Source: Parabacteroides goldsteinii
GTDB lineage: Bacteria; Bacteroidota; Bacteroidia; Bacteroidales; Tannerellaceae
DNA: 64,000 nucleotides
Direction: 5' to 3'
Assembly: GCF_015550595.1 (NCBI RefSeq)
Contig: NZ_JADNBB010000006.1
Location: 152,487 to 216,486 of the forward strand
Of this stretch, positions 52,861 through 60,332 are shown piece after piece; position 1 is the first letter of the stretch, and every line of letters starts with the position of its first letter. The position numbers and the translations under genes are program-made. The notes beneath the pieces were generated by a model. It was not told where the DNA came from. It made no database searches and saw only the letters and a program-made list of their open reading frames with translations.

Positions 52861-55800
52861 TTATTCCTCCACAATAGCGACTTTCGAGATAACCAGATCC
52901 GGTCCGTTCTTCACCTTTGCTTTAAAGCGGAGAATACCGTCGTTCGAATCCTCACGCATAATATGAAGTTTCACCCATGACTCTTCCTGATCCTGTTTGT
53001 CAGATTCATACTCACGACCTTCGAATACAAGATGCCCTGTACGTCCTTTCTTATCCTTGTCGGCAAAACAAACATATAAGGAACCGATTATTCCCGGAGG
53101 GCACTGGATAGTCAGTTCCATCTCTTTCCCCTGCCAGTCCGGAGAGACCTGATAAGTAGTCTTCTTTTTGGCAAATGTCTTATCCTTATCGGCACAATCG
53201 ATATACAGCAACGCATTGCCGAACTCCCCGGTAACGGTGCTCTTCAACGGTTCCACATAGGTCAGCATCTTCTGTAGAGAGGTTATCTCTCTCTCGTAAG
53301 CCGGATTGAAATCAGTTGAATTCATGTAATGCAGGATACTGCTTTTCAGCTGGCGGGCTACCGGATTCGATTCGTCTTTCAGGTCAAAACCGCAAACCAG
53401 CAGTTTTCCTTTACCGACTTTCAGTTCGAAAATAGATGCCAGCTTGTTGTTACGATGGAAATCGTCGACAGGCTGTGCGATCGGCTTATATTCCTCCGGA
53501 TAGTCGTTTATGTAGAAAGCACGGGCATCTTTATAGATAGACTGCCATTGCCAGTCGCTATGCGATTCGGTCGGAAACCGGGCAAAGAGCGGATGTTTGT
53601 CGCGAACAATCATACCGATCGTATTCTTTCCCTGGCCGGGGAAAAAGGTCAGCGACCAGTATAAAGGATAGAAACTAATCTTATCGCAGGTCTCTTCGGT
53701 ACCCAAAGCGGCAGCCTGTAATAAAACTTTTTCTCCTTTTTCCAGACGTTTCAGACAGTCGGCATCCATCCGGTCGGTGACGTAGACCGTACCGGTTTCT
53801 ACTTTTTCATTTGCCGGAAATACCCAGATATTCCAGGTATTGGCAATAGCATCGTTTTGCAAACCTACCTCGACAACCAACTTCTGTGCTGTTGTCACGG
53901 CAGACAGGTCACAGGATATTTTACCGGCTATATCCGAACTACCGGCAGGAAACGTGCGGTTTGCCGTACGCCCGGAAGCGACCAGATTGCCTTCCGCATC
54001 TTTAATCTTCCAGTATAAGCCATCACTCAGACACGTCGATCCGTAATGAGCCAACTGAAGATCGGCAGTAAACGGTTCGTTATTTGTCCACACATATTTC
54101 GGGATACGTAGCAACGGAACCGTACTGTCATGATGACAACGGAACTGTTCGGGTGTAGTTATGCCCTTACTATCGTAAAAGACATCCAGCCAGCCGACCA
54201 GCGCTTCTCCCTGTCCCTGATAATCCTGCATGCTGAGCAGTTGGATGCCGGCACAGGAAGGTGTACGCAAAAACGATTCTATCTCATACTTATACATGAT
54301 TTGGTTGAGTGCACCGGATGCAGCGACAAACTCTTCATTCTGTTCCTCGATCTTGTTCTTACGTGCCTGCTCGCGGAACTCTTCGAAGTTACGCGCTTTC
54401 AGTACCCCTTTATATTTCTTTATTTCACTCCACCGAGGGTAGACAGGCCATTGTCCGATCTCATGGGAAAGCACAGGGATATTCGATTTCGAATAAACGT
54501 CTTCAAAGTCCCAAGAGGTAGAAGCACCGCCTTTCAATCCGCGGGCACTTCCCAGTCCGTTGATATAATGAGTAGCCATATACTGATCGACCGGCATAAT
54601 CTTGCGGGCGGTAGACACAGAATACAGACGGCGTGAATCCTTTTCCTTCAATGGTTTCATCCATGATTCCATTACTTCAAAATCAGAATTACCCAATTCA
54701 TTTCCGATACACTGCATCACGAAAGACGGGTGATTACCGTAGGCATCGATCATACGCGTTAATTCCTGTTGCACATACCGGTCGGCAGAAGGATTCTTAC
54801 CCAGTCCCTGCGGATACCCTTTCGTATTCATTTCCGGTCTGTCTTTTTGCTCGGAAGACATCCACCAGTCGATCCAAATGGTTTCGGCCTGGATATAAAT
54901 ACCGAGACGGTCAGCTGCAATGAAAGCGGCTTCGGGCGGGCACCAGGAATGGAAACGTACATGATTCAACCCATAATCCTTATAGATACGGAAAATCTTT
55001 TCCCAATCTTCCACCTTGCAAGACGGATAACCTGTCAGCGGGAAATGTACACAGTCGAGGTTGCCACGTAGAAAGACAGGCTTCCCGTTCACCAGTATCT
55101 TTGAATTGGAATGGGATACCTCGCGGAAACCGAATTCTATTTCACGGCTGTCAAACTGTTTCTTCTTATCTTCCAGCGTCACCTTCAAGACATACAGATT
55201 AGGAGTGATATCATTCCAAAAACGGATGTTCTCCGGCATAGTAGCCTCGAAATCAAGGATATTCCGGCCTTTTTGTAAAAGCTGTTCAATGGTTCGGGTA
55301 TAGACCACAGAACCATCTTCCCTGTCGGTCAGTTGCCAGGTAATACGGGCCGGAACCTTCCGGGAGGATTCATTGATAAGCGTATCCCTCACCTGCAACG
55401 TACAAGGGCCGTTGGTCGTACGGGTAAACACCTGCGGATTCGAGAAGCGTATCGGCTCGGATGCCACCAGGCGGATACGGCCGACCGCCCCATTCCATAT
55501 GCTTTGTGTATACTCGGAATAGACATGACCTTTATCGCCAATATTATAAATCATATCGTTATCAATACGGATAGTCAGCCGATGTTTGCCGGGTGTCAGA
55601 TAGCCCAAGTCATGCCAGTGGGGAGTAGACAGGGCATCCTGCACAGATACTTCCTTCCCATCCAGAAAGAGACGCGATTCCCATAAGACGCGTTCCAGTT
55701 CCATACGGATGTATTTTCCGTTCCATTCGGAAGGAATTTCAATTTCTTTCGAATACCATGCCGGGCCGTAATATTTCCAGGCACGCGTCAGGATACCGAA

Positions 55801-56025
55801 ATCGGACCCGGAAGTCTTCTCTCCATAGCCGGCTTCATCGGTCGTGCCAGGCAAGGTGATATGATCGGTAAAAGAGGTTCCCTGCCAGTTTTCTTTCAAT
55901 CCTTTGTCTTCCGGATCGAGCCTGAACTGCCAGGTTCCGCTTAGAGACTCTACATCCTGCGCTTGTGTAGGAATGTCCAGACTTAAAAAAAGTAATGCGA
56001 TAGATACAAAATTTGTAAGCTTCAT
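52861..56025 (-). CDS. GH2-type glycoside hydrolase with long C-terminal extension, secreted
   Basis: A 1054-residue protein with a signal peptide (about 1-22, 'PTQAQD'). Jelly-roll (about 27-190, 'GTWQFRLDPEDKG', 'YSEYTQSIWNGAVGRIRLVA'), Ig-like domain (to about 305) and TIM barrel (about 310-600). Likely acids are Glu443 ('MQCIGNELGNSD') and Glu522 ('PVLSHEIGQWPVYPRW'). The nucleophile context SHEIG differs from the FDE context of the other two GH2 enzymes here, so this is a separate subgroup. Beyond the barrel, about 400 residues include a segment with 'KLLVCGFDLKDESNPVAR' then 'QLKSSILHYM' (class I amidotransferase-like, as in some GH2 proteins) and a final carbohydrate-binding-like sandwich. 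Substrate unknown. Confidence 0.87.
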   Translation of the reverse strand: MKLTNFVSIALLFLSLDIPTQAQDVESLSGTWQFRLDPEDKGLKENWQGTSFTDHITLPGTTDEAGYGEKTSGSDFGILTRAWKYYGPAWYSKEIEIPSEWNGKYIRMELERVLWESRLFLDGKEVSVQDALSTPHWHDLGYLTPGKHRLTIRIDNDMIYNIGDKGHVYSEYTQSIWNGAVGRIRLVASEPIRFSNPQVFTRTTNGPCTLQVRDTLINESSRKVPARITWQLTDREDGSVVYTRTIEQLLQKGRNILDFEATMPENIRFWNDITPNLYVLKVTLEDKKKQFDSREIEFGFREVSHSNSKILVNGKPVFLRGNLDCVHFPLTGYPSCKVEDWEKIFRIYKDYGLNHVRFHSWCPPEAAFIAADRLGIYIQAETIWIDWWMSSEQKDRPEMNTKGYPQGLGKNPSADRYVQQELTRMIDAYGNHPSFVMQCIGNELGNSDFEVMESWMKPLKEKDSRRLYSVSTARKIMPVDQYMATHYINGLGSARGLKGGASTSWDFEDVYSKSNIPVLSHEIGQWPVYPRWSEIKKYKGVLKARNFEEFREQARKNKIEEQNEEFVAASGALNQIMYKYEIESFLRTPSCAGIQLLSMQDYQGQGEALVGWLDVFYDSKGITTPEQFRCHHDSTVPLLRIPKYVWTNNEPFTADLQLAHYGSTCLSDGLYWKIKDAEGNLVASGRTANRTFPAGSSDIAGKISCDLSAVTTAQKLVVEVGLQNDAIANTWNIWVFPANEKVETGTVYVTDRMDADCLKRLEKGEKVLLQAAALGTEETCDKISFYPLYWSLTFFPGQGKNTIGMIVRDKHPLFARFPTESHSDWQWQSIYKDARAFYINDYPEEYKPIAQPVDDFHRNNKLASIFELKVGKGKLLVCGFDLKDESNPVARQLKSSILHYMNSTDFNPAYEREITSLQKMLTYVEPLKSTVTGEFGNALLYIDCADKDKTFAKKKTTYQVSPDWQGKEMELTIQCPPGIIGSLYVCFADKDKKGRTGHLVFEGREYESDKQDQEESWVKLHIMREDSNDGILRFKAKVKNGPDLVISKVAIVEE

Positions 56026-56080
56026 ATATTATTTATATTTCAGATATCATCAGTCAGGTTTATCACTATCCCAGCATTCT

Positions 56081-58228
56081 CTATTCAGTCATAAACCGGA
56101 AGTTATATTCACTAAACGACCAGATTTGTTTGCCTTTCGGAACAATTGCTTTTCCTTTCTTACGGCCTTTCTTGTCGACTGTTACGCTTAGGTCGATACG
56201 GGTAAACGCTCCTTTTTCATAATCATAGCTACTGCCATCATCATCGTAAAGGGAATAAGTACCCGGTTTCGTTCCGTAATGCCGTACTTCAAGCGGATAT
56301 TTCTGGTCGGTAAATTTTGCCATAGCCGGCCACAACGGGATGATACCGCCATCTTTTACATACACCGGTATGTTTGAGTCAGTAGGTTTCATCGTGATCA
56401 CTTCGCCCTCTCCTGCCAGTTTTCCGGTATAGAAATCATACCATTTACCTTTCGGAAGAATTACTTTCCGTTCCTTCTGTCCGGCAAACAACGGAGCAAC
56501 CAAAATATTTTCACCTACCATAAACTGATCTTTTACTTCACGACGTATAGCCATTGCATAAGGATTCTCCGTTGCATCCAGCTTTCCCTGTTCCGTTACT
56601 GCTTCCACAGCATAACCGTCTTCGAGGTTCATGGCACGTACGGGAGGTGTCCCGTAGAAAGCGTAATCGGCAAAAGTCGAATATAAATAAGGGATCAACC
56701 GGATACGAAACAGGGATATTTCTTTAATCTCTTTCTCTACATCCGGGAATGTCCAGGGTTTAGTTCCGTCTGCCCACGCATTCAATTGTGCGATAGGAGA
56801 AAAACAAACGGTCTGCATACGGCGCAGCCATTCTTCGGACGTTTTTGACGAACGGACCTCAGGCGTCCACAATACGCCGATAAAGGAGCTGTTTATCAAT
56901 GCAGTGATAAAACCTTTATGATCGTAATAGTCGTTATACAATACATAAGGGTACGAGTTGGTTCCGGCATTGGCAGCACGAACCTGTCCATACGTACGTT
57001 TGTTCTGTTCGCGGTACATCTTTGTTGTCGCATATTGCATCAGGGAACCATAAAGGTTTCGCAACTGTTCGGCCGGGATTCCGGAAGGGAAAGTTGCCAC
57101 GTCGGGCCAGAGCCAGAAGTCGTAGCCATCGTTTTCGTCCATTTTATAACCGCTGACACCCATATCGAGCTGATGTTTCTTGAAATGACCGGTCATGATA
57201 CGTTGTACCTCCGGCATGGAGTAATCGGGTACCTCACCCAGCCATACGGTATGCGATCCGGTATAAGGTTTGATCTTGTCGTACACTTCACTGTGTTTAG
57301 ATACATACGGGTTCATCCACAGGTTCAGTTCGATTCCTTTATCCAGCATCTCTTTTACAAATCCGGGAGCATCCGGGAAACGGCTTTTGTCCCATTCGTA
57401 GGTACAGGGATAAGCCTTTGAATGCCATCCCGGTTCAAGGCCGATCACAGAAAGGGGAAATCCTCTTTTTTCAAACTCAGCGACCTCGTTCTTCACATCC
57501 TTATCGGAGAAAAGCGTAGGGGTACGATGCCAGAAGCCCAGCCCCCAACGCGGAGGTAACGTACCGCCTCCATTATACAAATTATACCGGCGCACGGCAT
57601 CCAACATGGTCGGACCGGCAAAAAGCAACATTTCGACACCGGTAGCGGGAACCAGTATCTCTATATTATCCGAATAGGGTTGCGAAGGCCAGTCCGCATC
57701 CATATTACGGTCTTTTTCTTCGGGTGCGTTCGGGCTGTCTTTACGAACGGCTGTCCCCACCCATACATCGATATAACGGGCTGAATTAATCAATACACCG
57801 TATCCGCGGGAAGAGACAAAGAAAGGGACGGGGGCATGGGTACGGCCGTCATCCTTGTCGCCATAATGGTCCATGTGCAGGCGCATGATACGACCGCGTT
57901 GCTCAACAGTTTTAAAATGGAGTCCCAGGCCGAATATCTTCTCCCCTTTTTCCAGCGGGAAACTGATATAGGTTTTTCCATCTCTCAGTTCGACCTTCAC
58001 ATCTGAGGGAGAAATAGGTAAAACGCCTTCCGGCATTTGTTGGAGAGCCTCCCTCTTCGGGGTATTATTAAGCTCACTCAATAGGTTGATTTTTTCAGGT
58101 TTGCCAACAGATAGTTTCCAAACTCCGGCACATTCATTAGTACCCCAATCTTTTGAAGTAACATTCGATTGACTAAAAGCTACTGCCGCGTAACCGATAG
58201 CCGCTAACAATAAGGAAAGTTTTCTCAT
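56081..58228 (-). CDS. GH31-family alpha-glycosidase, secreted
   Basis: A 715-residue GH31 enzyme with a signal peptide (about 1-20, 'AVAFSQ'). It has the N-terminal sandwich (about 70-215), the TIM barrel (about 220-560; 'PPRWGLGFWHRTPTLFSDKD', 'GIELNLWMNPY') and C-terminal beta domains. The nucleophile is likely Asp364 in 'SGYKMDENDGYDFW'. 'LNAWADGTKPWTF' replaces the usual 'R.HG..EPW' block, so a common alpha-glucosidase is not certain. In this locus an alpha-galactosidase or alpha-N-acetylgalactosaminidase role is attractive; GH31 members with such activity are known, but residue-level proof needs alignment. It is the first gene of a two-gene unit with GH2 (55-bp gap). Confidence 0.9.
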   Translation of the reverse strand: MRKLSLLLAAIGYAAVAFSQSNVTSKDWGTNECAGVWKLSVGKPEKINLLSELNNTPKREALQQMPEGVLPISPSDVKVELRDGKTYISFPLEKGEKIFGLGLHFKTVEQRGRIMRLHMDHYGDKDDGRTHAPVPFFVSSRGYGVLINSARYIDVWVGTAVRKDSPNAPEEKDRNMDADWPSQPYSDNIEILVPATGVEMLLFAGPTMLDAVRRYNLYNGGGTLPPRWGLGFWHRTPTLFSDKDVKNEVAEFEKRGFPLSVIGLEPGWHSKAYPCTYEWDKSRFPDAPGFVKEMLDKGIELNLWMNPYVSKHSEVYDKIKPYTGSHTVWLGEVPDYSMPEVQRIMTGHFKKHQLDMGVSGYKMDENDGYDFWLWPDVATFPSGIPAEQLRNLYGSLMQYATTKMYREQNKRTYGQVRAANAGTNSYPYVLYNDYYDHKGFITALINSSFIGVLWTPEVRSSKTSEEWLRRMQTVCFSPIAQLNAWADGTKPWTFPDVEKEIKEISLFRIRLIPYLYSTFADYAFYGTPPVRAMNLEDGYAVEAVTEQGKLDATENPYAMAIRREVKDQFMVGENILVAPLFAGQKERKVILPKGKWYDFYTGKLAGEGEVITMKPTDSNIPVYVKDGGIIPLWPAMAKFTDQKYPLEVRHYGTKPGTYSLYDDDGSSYDYEKGAFTRIDLSVTVDKKGRKKGKAIVPKGKQIWSFSEYNFRFMTE

Positions 58229-58300
58229 GGTATTGTTTTATACGTATTTAGCATGCAAAATAAAAGTTTTTATTCTGAATAACAAATAGACGAACAATGG

Positions 58301-58501
58301 TCAAAGATGGATAATCTTTCGAAGAAGTCCTCCTACCGAATATGCATAAGCAATACGTAATGGTTGCAGTAAACGCTTTACCAGATGTTTCATCGCTATC
58401 TCGGCCTCTACCGGAGGAATATTACGCAAACCATTTTCCACAGCCACCCGACTATATGTCATTTCTTCCCAGGTAAAATCCCTGCTAATTCTTCTTTTCA
58501 T
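58301..58501 (-). pseudogene. Truncated M15-family peptidase gene (N-terminal fragment)
   Basis: A 66-codon frame begins MKRRISRDFTWEEMTYSRVA and continues with 'ENGLRNIPP' and 'LVKRLLQPLRIAY'. This is the usual N-terminus of the phage-endolysin-like peptidase M15 proteins common in Bacteroides. After 'LRIAY' the sequence departs ('AYSVGGLLRKIIHL') and stops, so the catalytic zinc residues are missing. Family members continue about 80 residues further. The break coincides with the edge of the glycan locus. It overlaps the small membrane protein gene by 17 bp. Confidence 0.65.
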
Positions 58502-58700
58502 CTTGAATCGATTTTATTTTATACGAATAATCTACTCCGAACAAAGCTCCGGCAAACGTGCAAGTTTCCCCGAATGCCACCAATACACTACTATGGATCT
58601 CCCCTTTCGGAGCTATCCAGAAACCGGAGAAAAGAAGGACAATCCCGCTCAATACGAGCAGGATTGCCATTACCAATTGAATTGTCAGTCTCTTTTTCAT
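58485..58700 (-). CDS. Small two-helix membrane protein of the HU/M15 cassette
   Basis: A 71-residue protein with two predicted membrane helices (about 7-28 and 38-57, 'VMAILLVLSGIVLLFSGFWI', 'SVLVAFGETCTFAGALFGV') and a charged tail 'KIKSIQDEKKN'. Similar holin-like small proteins stand between an HU-like gene and an M15 peptidase gene in Bacteroides genomes, the order seen here. Function is not established; a membrane pore partner for the peptidase is the usual guess, from memory. Confidence 0.65.
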   Translation of the reverse strand: MKKRLTIQLVMAILLVLSGIVLLFSGFWIAPKGEIHSSVLVAFGETCTFAGALFGVDYSYKIKSIQDEKKN

Positions 58701-58753
58701 ACGTTCCCCTTATCCAACTAATTAATTTTCAACTTTCAATTCTCTATTTTCAA

Positions 58754-59191
58754 TCACTCGATAACAGGACGATCGTCCTCTTCCCCTTTTTTCTCTAAGA
58801 CCTTCACATCGTCTTCTTCAAACTTCGCAAGTTCGCTCGTCCAGCGCAGGCTGGCACCCGGCGTAAACACAATACGAGCTTTTTTAATCATAGAAGCATT
58901 AAATGCCTCTTCCGTATCCGCACCTTTTGAACGGAGCGAAAAACGGAAATTACCGAATTCGCCCACCTGCACGATACTTCCTGAACGAAGTTCCAAGCCC
59001 ATCGCCCAATTTAGTGAGTCGAGAATTGCCTTCACATCAGCACTCGACATCGCCGAACGGCTGGATATCAATTCACACAATTTTTCCATATCGCAATAGC
59101 TCGATGATTTGGCTACCGCATAGGTTTTCACTTTGTCCTTGTCGTCGCCACTCAGGACCTTACGTTGTACCTTTCTGAATTTTAATGCCAT
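58754..59191 (-). CDS. HU-like DNA-binding domain protein with acidic C-terminal tail
   Basis: A 145-residue protein of the Bacteroidetes HU-related type: N-terminal 'MALKFRKVQRKVLSGDDKDK', a helical dimer core 'AMSSADVKAILDSLNWAMGL' and the strand-arm 'VGEFGNFRFSLRSKG', as in HU's 'GFGTF..R' but with an altered tip lacking the RNPxTG arm. The last 30 residues are acidic and disordered ('EEDDVKVLEKKGEEDDRPVI'). It likely binds nucleic acid structurally. It leads the small-membrane-protein/M15 cassette (53-bp gap). A -7 element is 46-53 bp upstream. Confidence 0.85.
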   Translation of the reverse strand: MALKFRKVQRKVLSGDDKDKVKTYAVAKSSSYCDMEKLCELISSRSAMSSADVKAILDSLNWAMGLELRSGSIVQVGEFGNFRFSLRSKGADTEEAFNASMIKKARIVFTPGASLRWTSELAKFEEDDVKVLEKKGEEDDRPVIE

Positions 59192-59236
59192 ACCTTTAAT
59201 TTTAAATGATTATGCAGTTGTCTCCGGGGAACGATA

Positions 59237-59244
59237 CAAAGGTA
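59237..59244 (-). promoter_or_regulatory. Candidate -7 element for the HU-like gene
   Basis: The minus strand reads TACCTTTG, an exact TAnnTTTG match, 46-53 bp upstream of the ATG. TTGTTG lies about 25 bp further upstream as a possible -33. Confidence 0.5.
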
Positions 59245-59388
59245 TGGGTAACCAGATATGTTAAAAAAGCAACAATCCCAACCAATAAAGCGCTATACTT
59301 CAATGTATTACAATCTTAAAATACTTTAAACACCACTTTTAGCGGCTTTTTACTACGGTCTGTTTTAACTTTTATAAACCATTTAGTA

Positions 59389-59874
59389 TCAGCCGTTGTA
59401 GTCATCCTTAATTTTTGTTTTGCCTGATAATATCAATACATCTTCAGGAGTAGTCTTTTCTTTACTGATTTTTTCACTCAAGGTTTTAATTTTTTCGGAA
59501 AAGTCGAAGCAGATTACCACAGACATAGCCAGGCGACTCAATGATGTTTTTGCGGTACGCTCTACCGCTTCTATTAAATGAAGCATTCGAATAAACAAGG
59601 TAGGATAGCGAAGTGTATACCGGATATGACCCATCACGGTTTTTTGTTGCATAAAGTCGGCATATGCCTGTCGGTCATGGATAATCACTTCTTCTATAAA
59701 ATTCCGCTGATAATCAGGCAACACCGACCAGGTTATAAAAGAAATCTTATAGATTTTCTCACGTAATCGTTTTCTCCCGTCTTCCGACATGGCATCTAAA
59801 CTACGATTAAATTCATCCACATCAGGAAGTTTTCCATTGGGAAACAATGCCTCAAACTTGTTTCTTTTTTTCAT
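59389..59874 (-). CDS. Protein of unknown function, helical, 161 residues
   Basis: I do not recognise this protein. It is 161 residues, soluble, mostly helical, with basic ends and one hydrophobic stretch ('LSRLAMSVVICFDFSEK') too polar on both sides to be a clear membrane helix. No Cys/His metal motif, signal peptide or DNA-binding motif is visible. It lies between the two HU-type genes, after a terminator, with its own 129-bp upstream gap. The reading frame uses codons like its neighbours, so it appears genuine. Confidence 0.6.
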   Translation of the reverse strand: MKKRNKFEALFPNGKLPDVDEFNRSLDAMSEDGRKRLREKIYKISFITWSVLPDYQRNFIEEVIIHDRQAYADFMQQKTVMGHIRYTLRYPTLFIRMLHLIEAVERTAKTSLSRLAMSVVICFDFSEKIKTLSEKISKEKTTPEDVLILSGKTKIKDDYNG

Positions 59875-59907
59875 AAGCAGAATAAGATTAGTTTCATTTT
59901 AAATAAA

Positions 59908-59948
59908 AAAGAGGGTCACTACAAAATCTCATTTTGTAGCCCCTCTTT
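59908..59948. terminator. Intrinsic terminator after the HU gene
   Basis: AAAGAGGG and CTACAAAAT (59908-59927) pair with ATTTTGTAG and CCCTCTTT (59931-59948), with a small bulge between the two stems; T6 follows on the minus strand. It lies 55 bp past the HU stop. Confidence 0.85.
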
Positions 59949-60003
59949 AATCGAATAGTAACATAAATAGCCCTTATATCCGGACTGTAATTATCTTTGT
60001 ATA

Positions 60004-60279
60004 TCAAGGATTTAAATTCTCCAACAATAACTTTCCGGGTCTAAACTTCACACTCGTACGCGGTTTTATCATACAAGTTTCACCGGTACGAGGATTACGC
60101 CCTTGTCGTTCGGTCTGTTTCCATGGTTCAAAGGTTCCAAAGCCCTGAAGTATTATTGCATCATCCTGTTTCAATGCATCTGAAATAATTTCTTCAAAGG
60201 CATTTACATATTTCCGTGAAATATATTGAGGAATCCCCAACTTTCCGGTCAATTTGTTTACTAAATCGTTCTTATTCAT
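60004..60279 (-). CDS. HU/IHF-family DNA-binding protein
   Basis: A 91-residue classical HU/IHF protein of full length. It has the helical base 'MNKNDLVNKLTGKLGIPQYI' and 'VNAFEEIISDALKQDDAIIL', the strand 'GFGTFEPWKQTERQGRNPRT' and the DNA-intercalating arm with Pro63 in 'GRNPRTGE', ending 'KFRPGKLLLENL'. It bends and wraps DNA as a dimer. It follows the fimbrillin-like pair by 53 bp and may be co-transcribed with them, ending at the T6 terminator. Whether it is the main chromosomal HU or a local one is unclear. Confidence 0.95.
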   Translation of the reverse strand: MNKNDLVNKLTGKLGIPQYISRKYVNAFEEIISDALKQDDAIILQGFGTFEPWKQTERQGRNPRTGETCMIKPRTSVKFRPGKLLLENLNP

Positions 60280-60332
60280 ATATATTCGTTTTATAATTAT
60301 GTTTCGAATAAATTATTTATTCATTTCACCTA

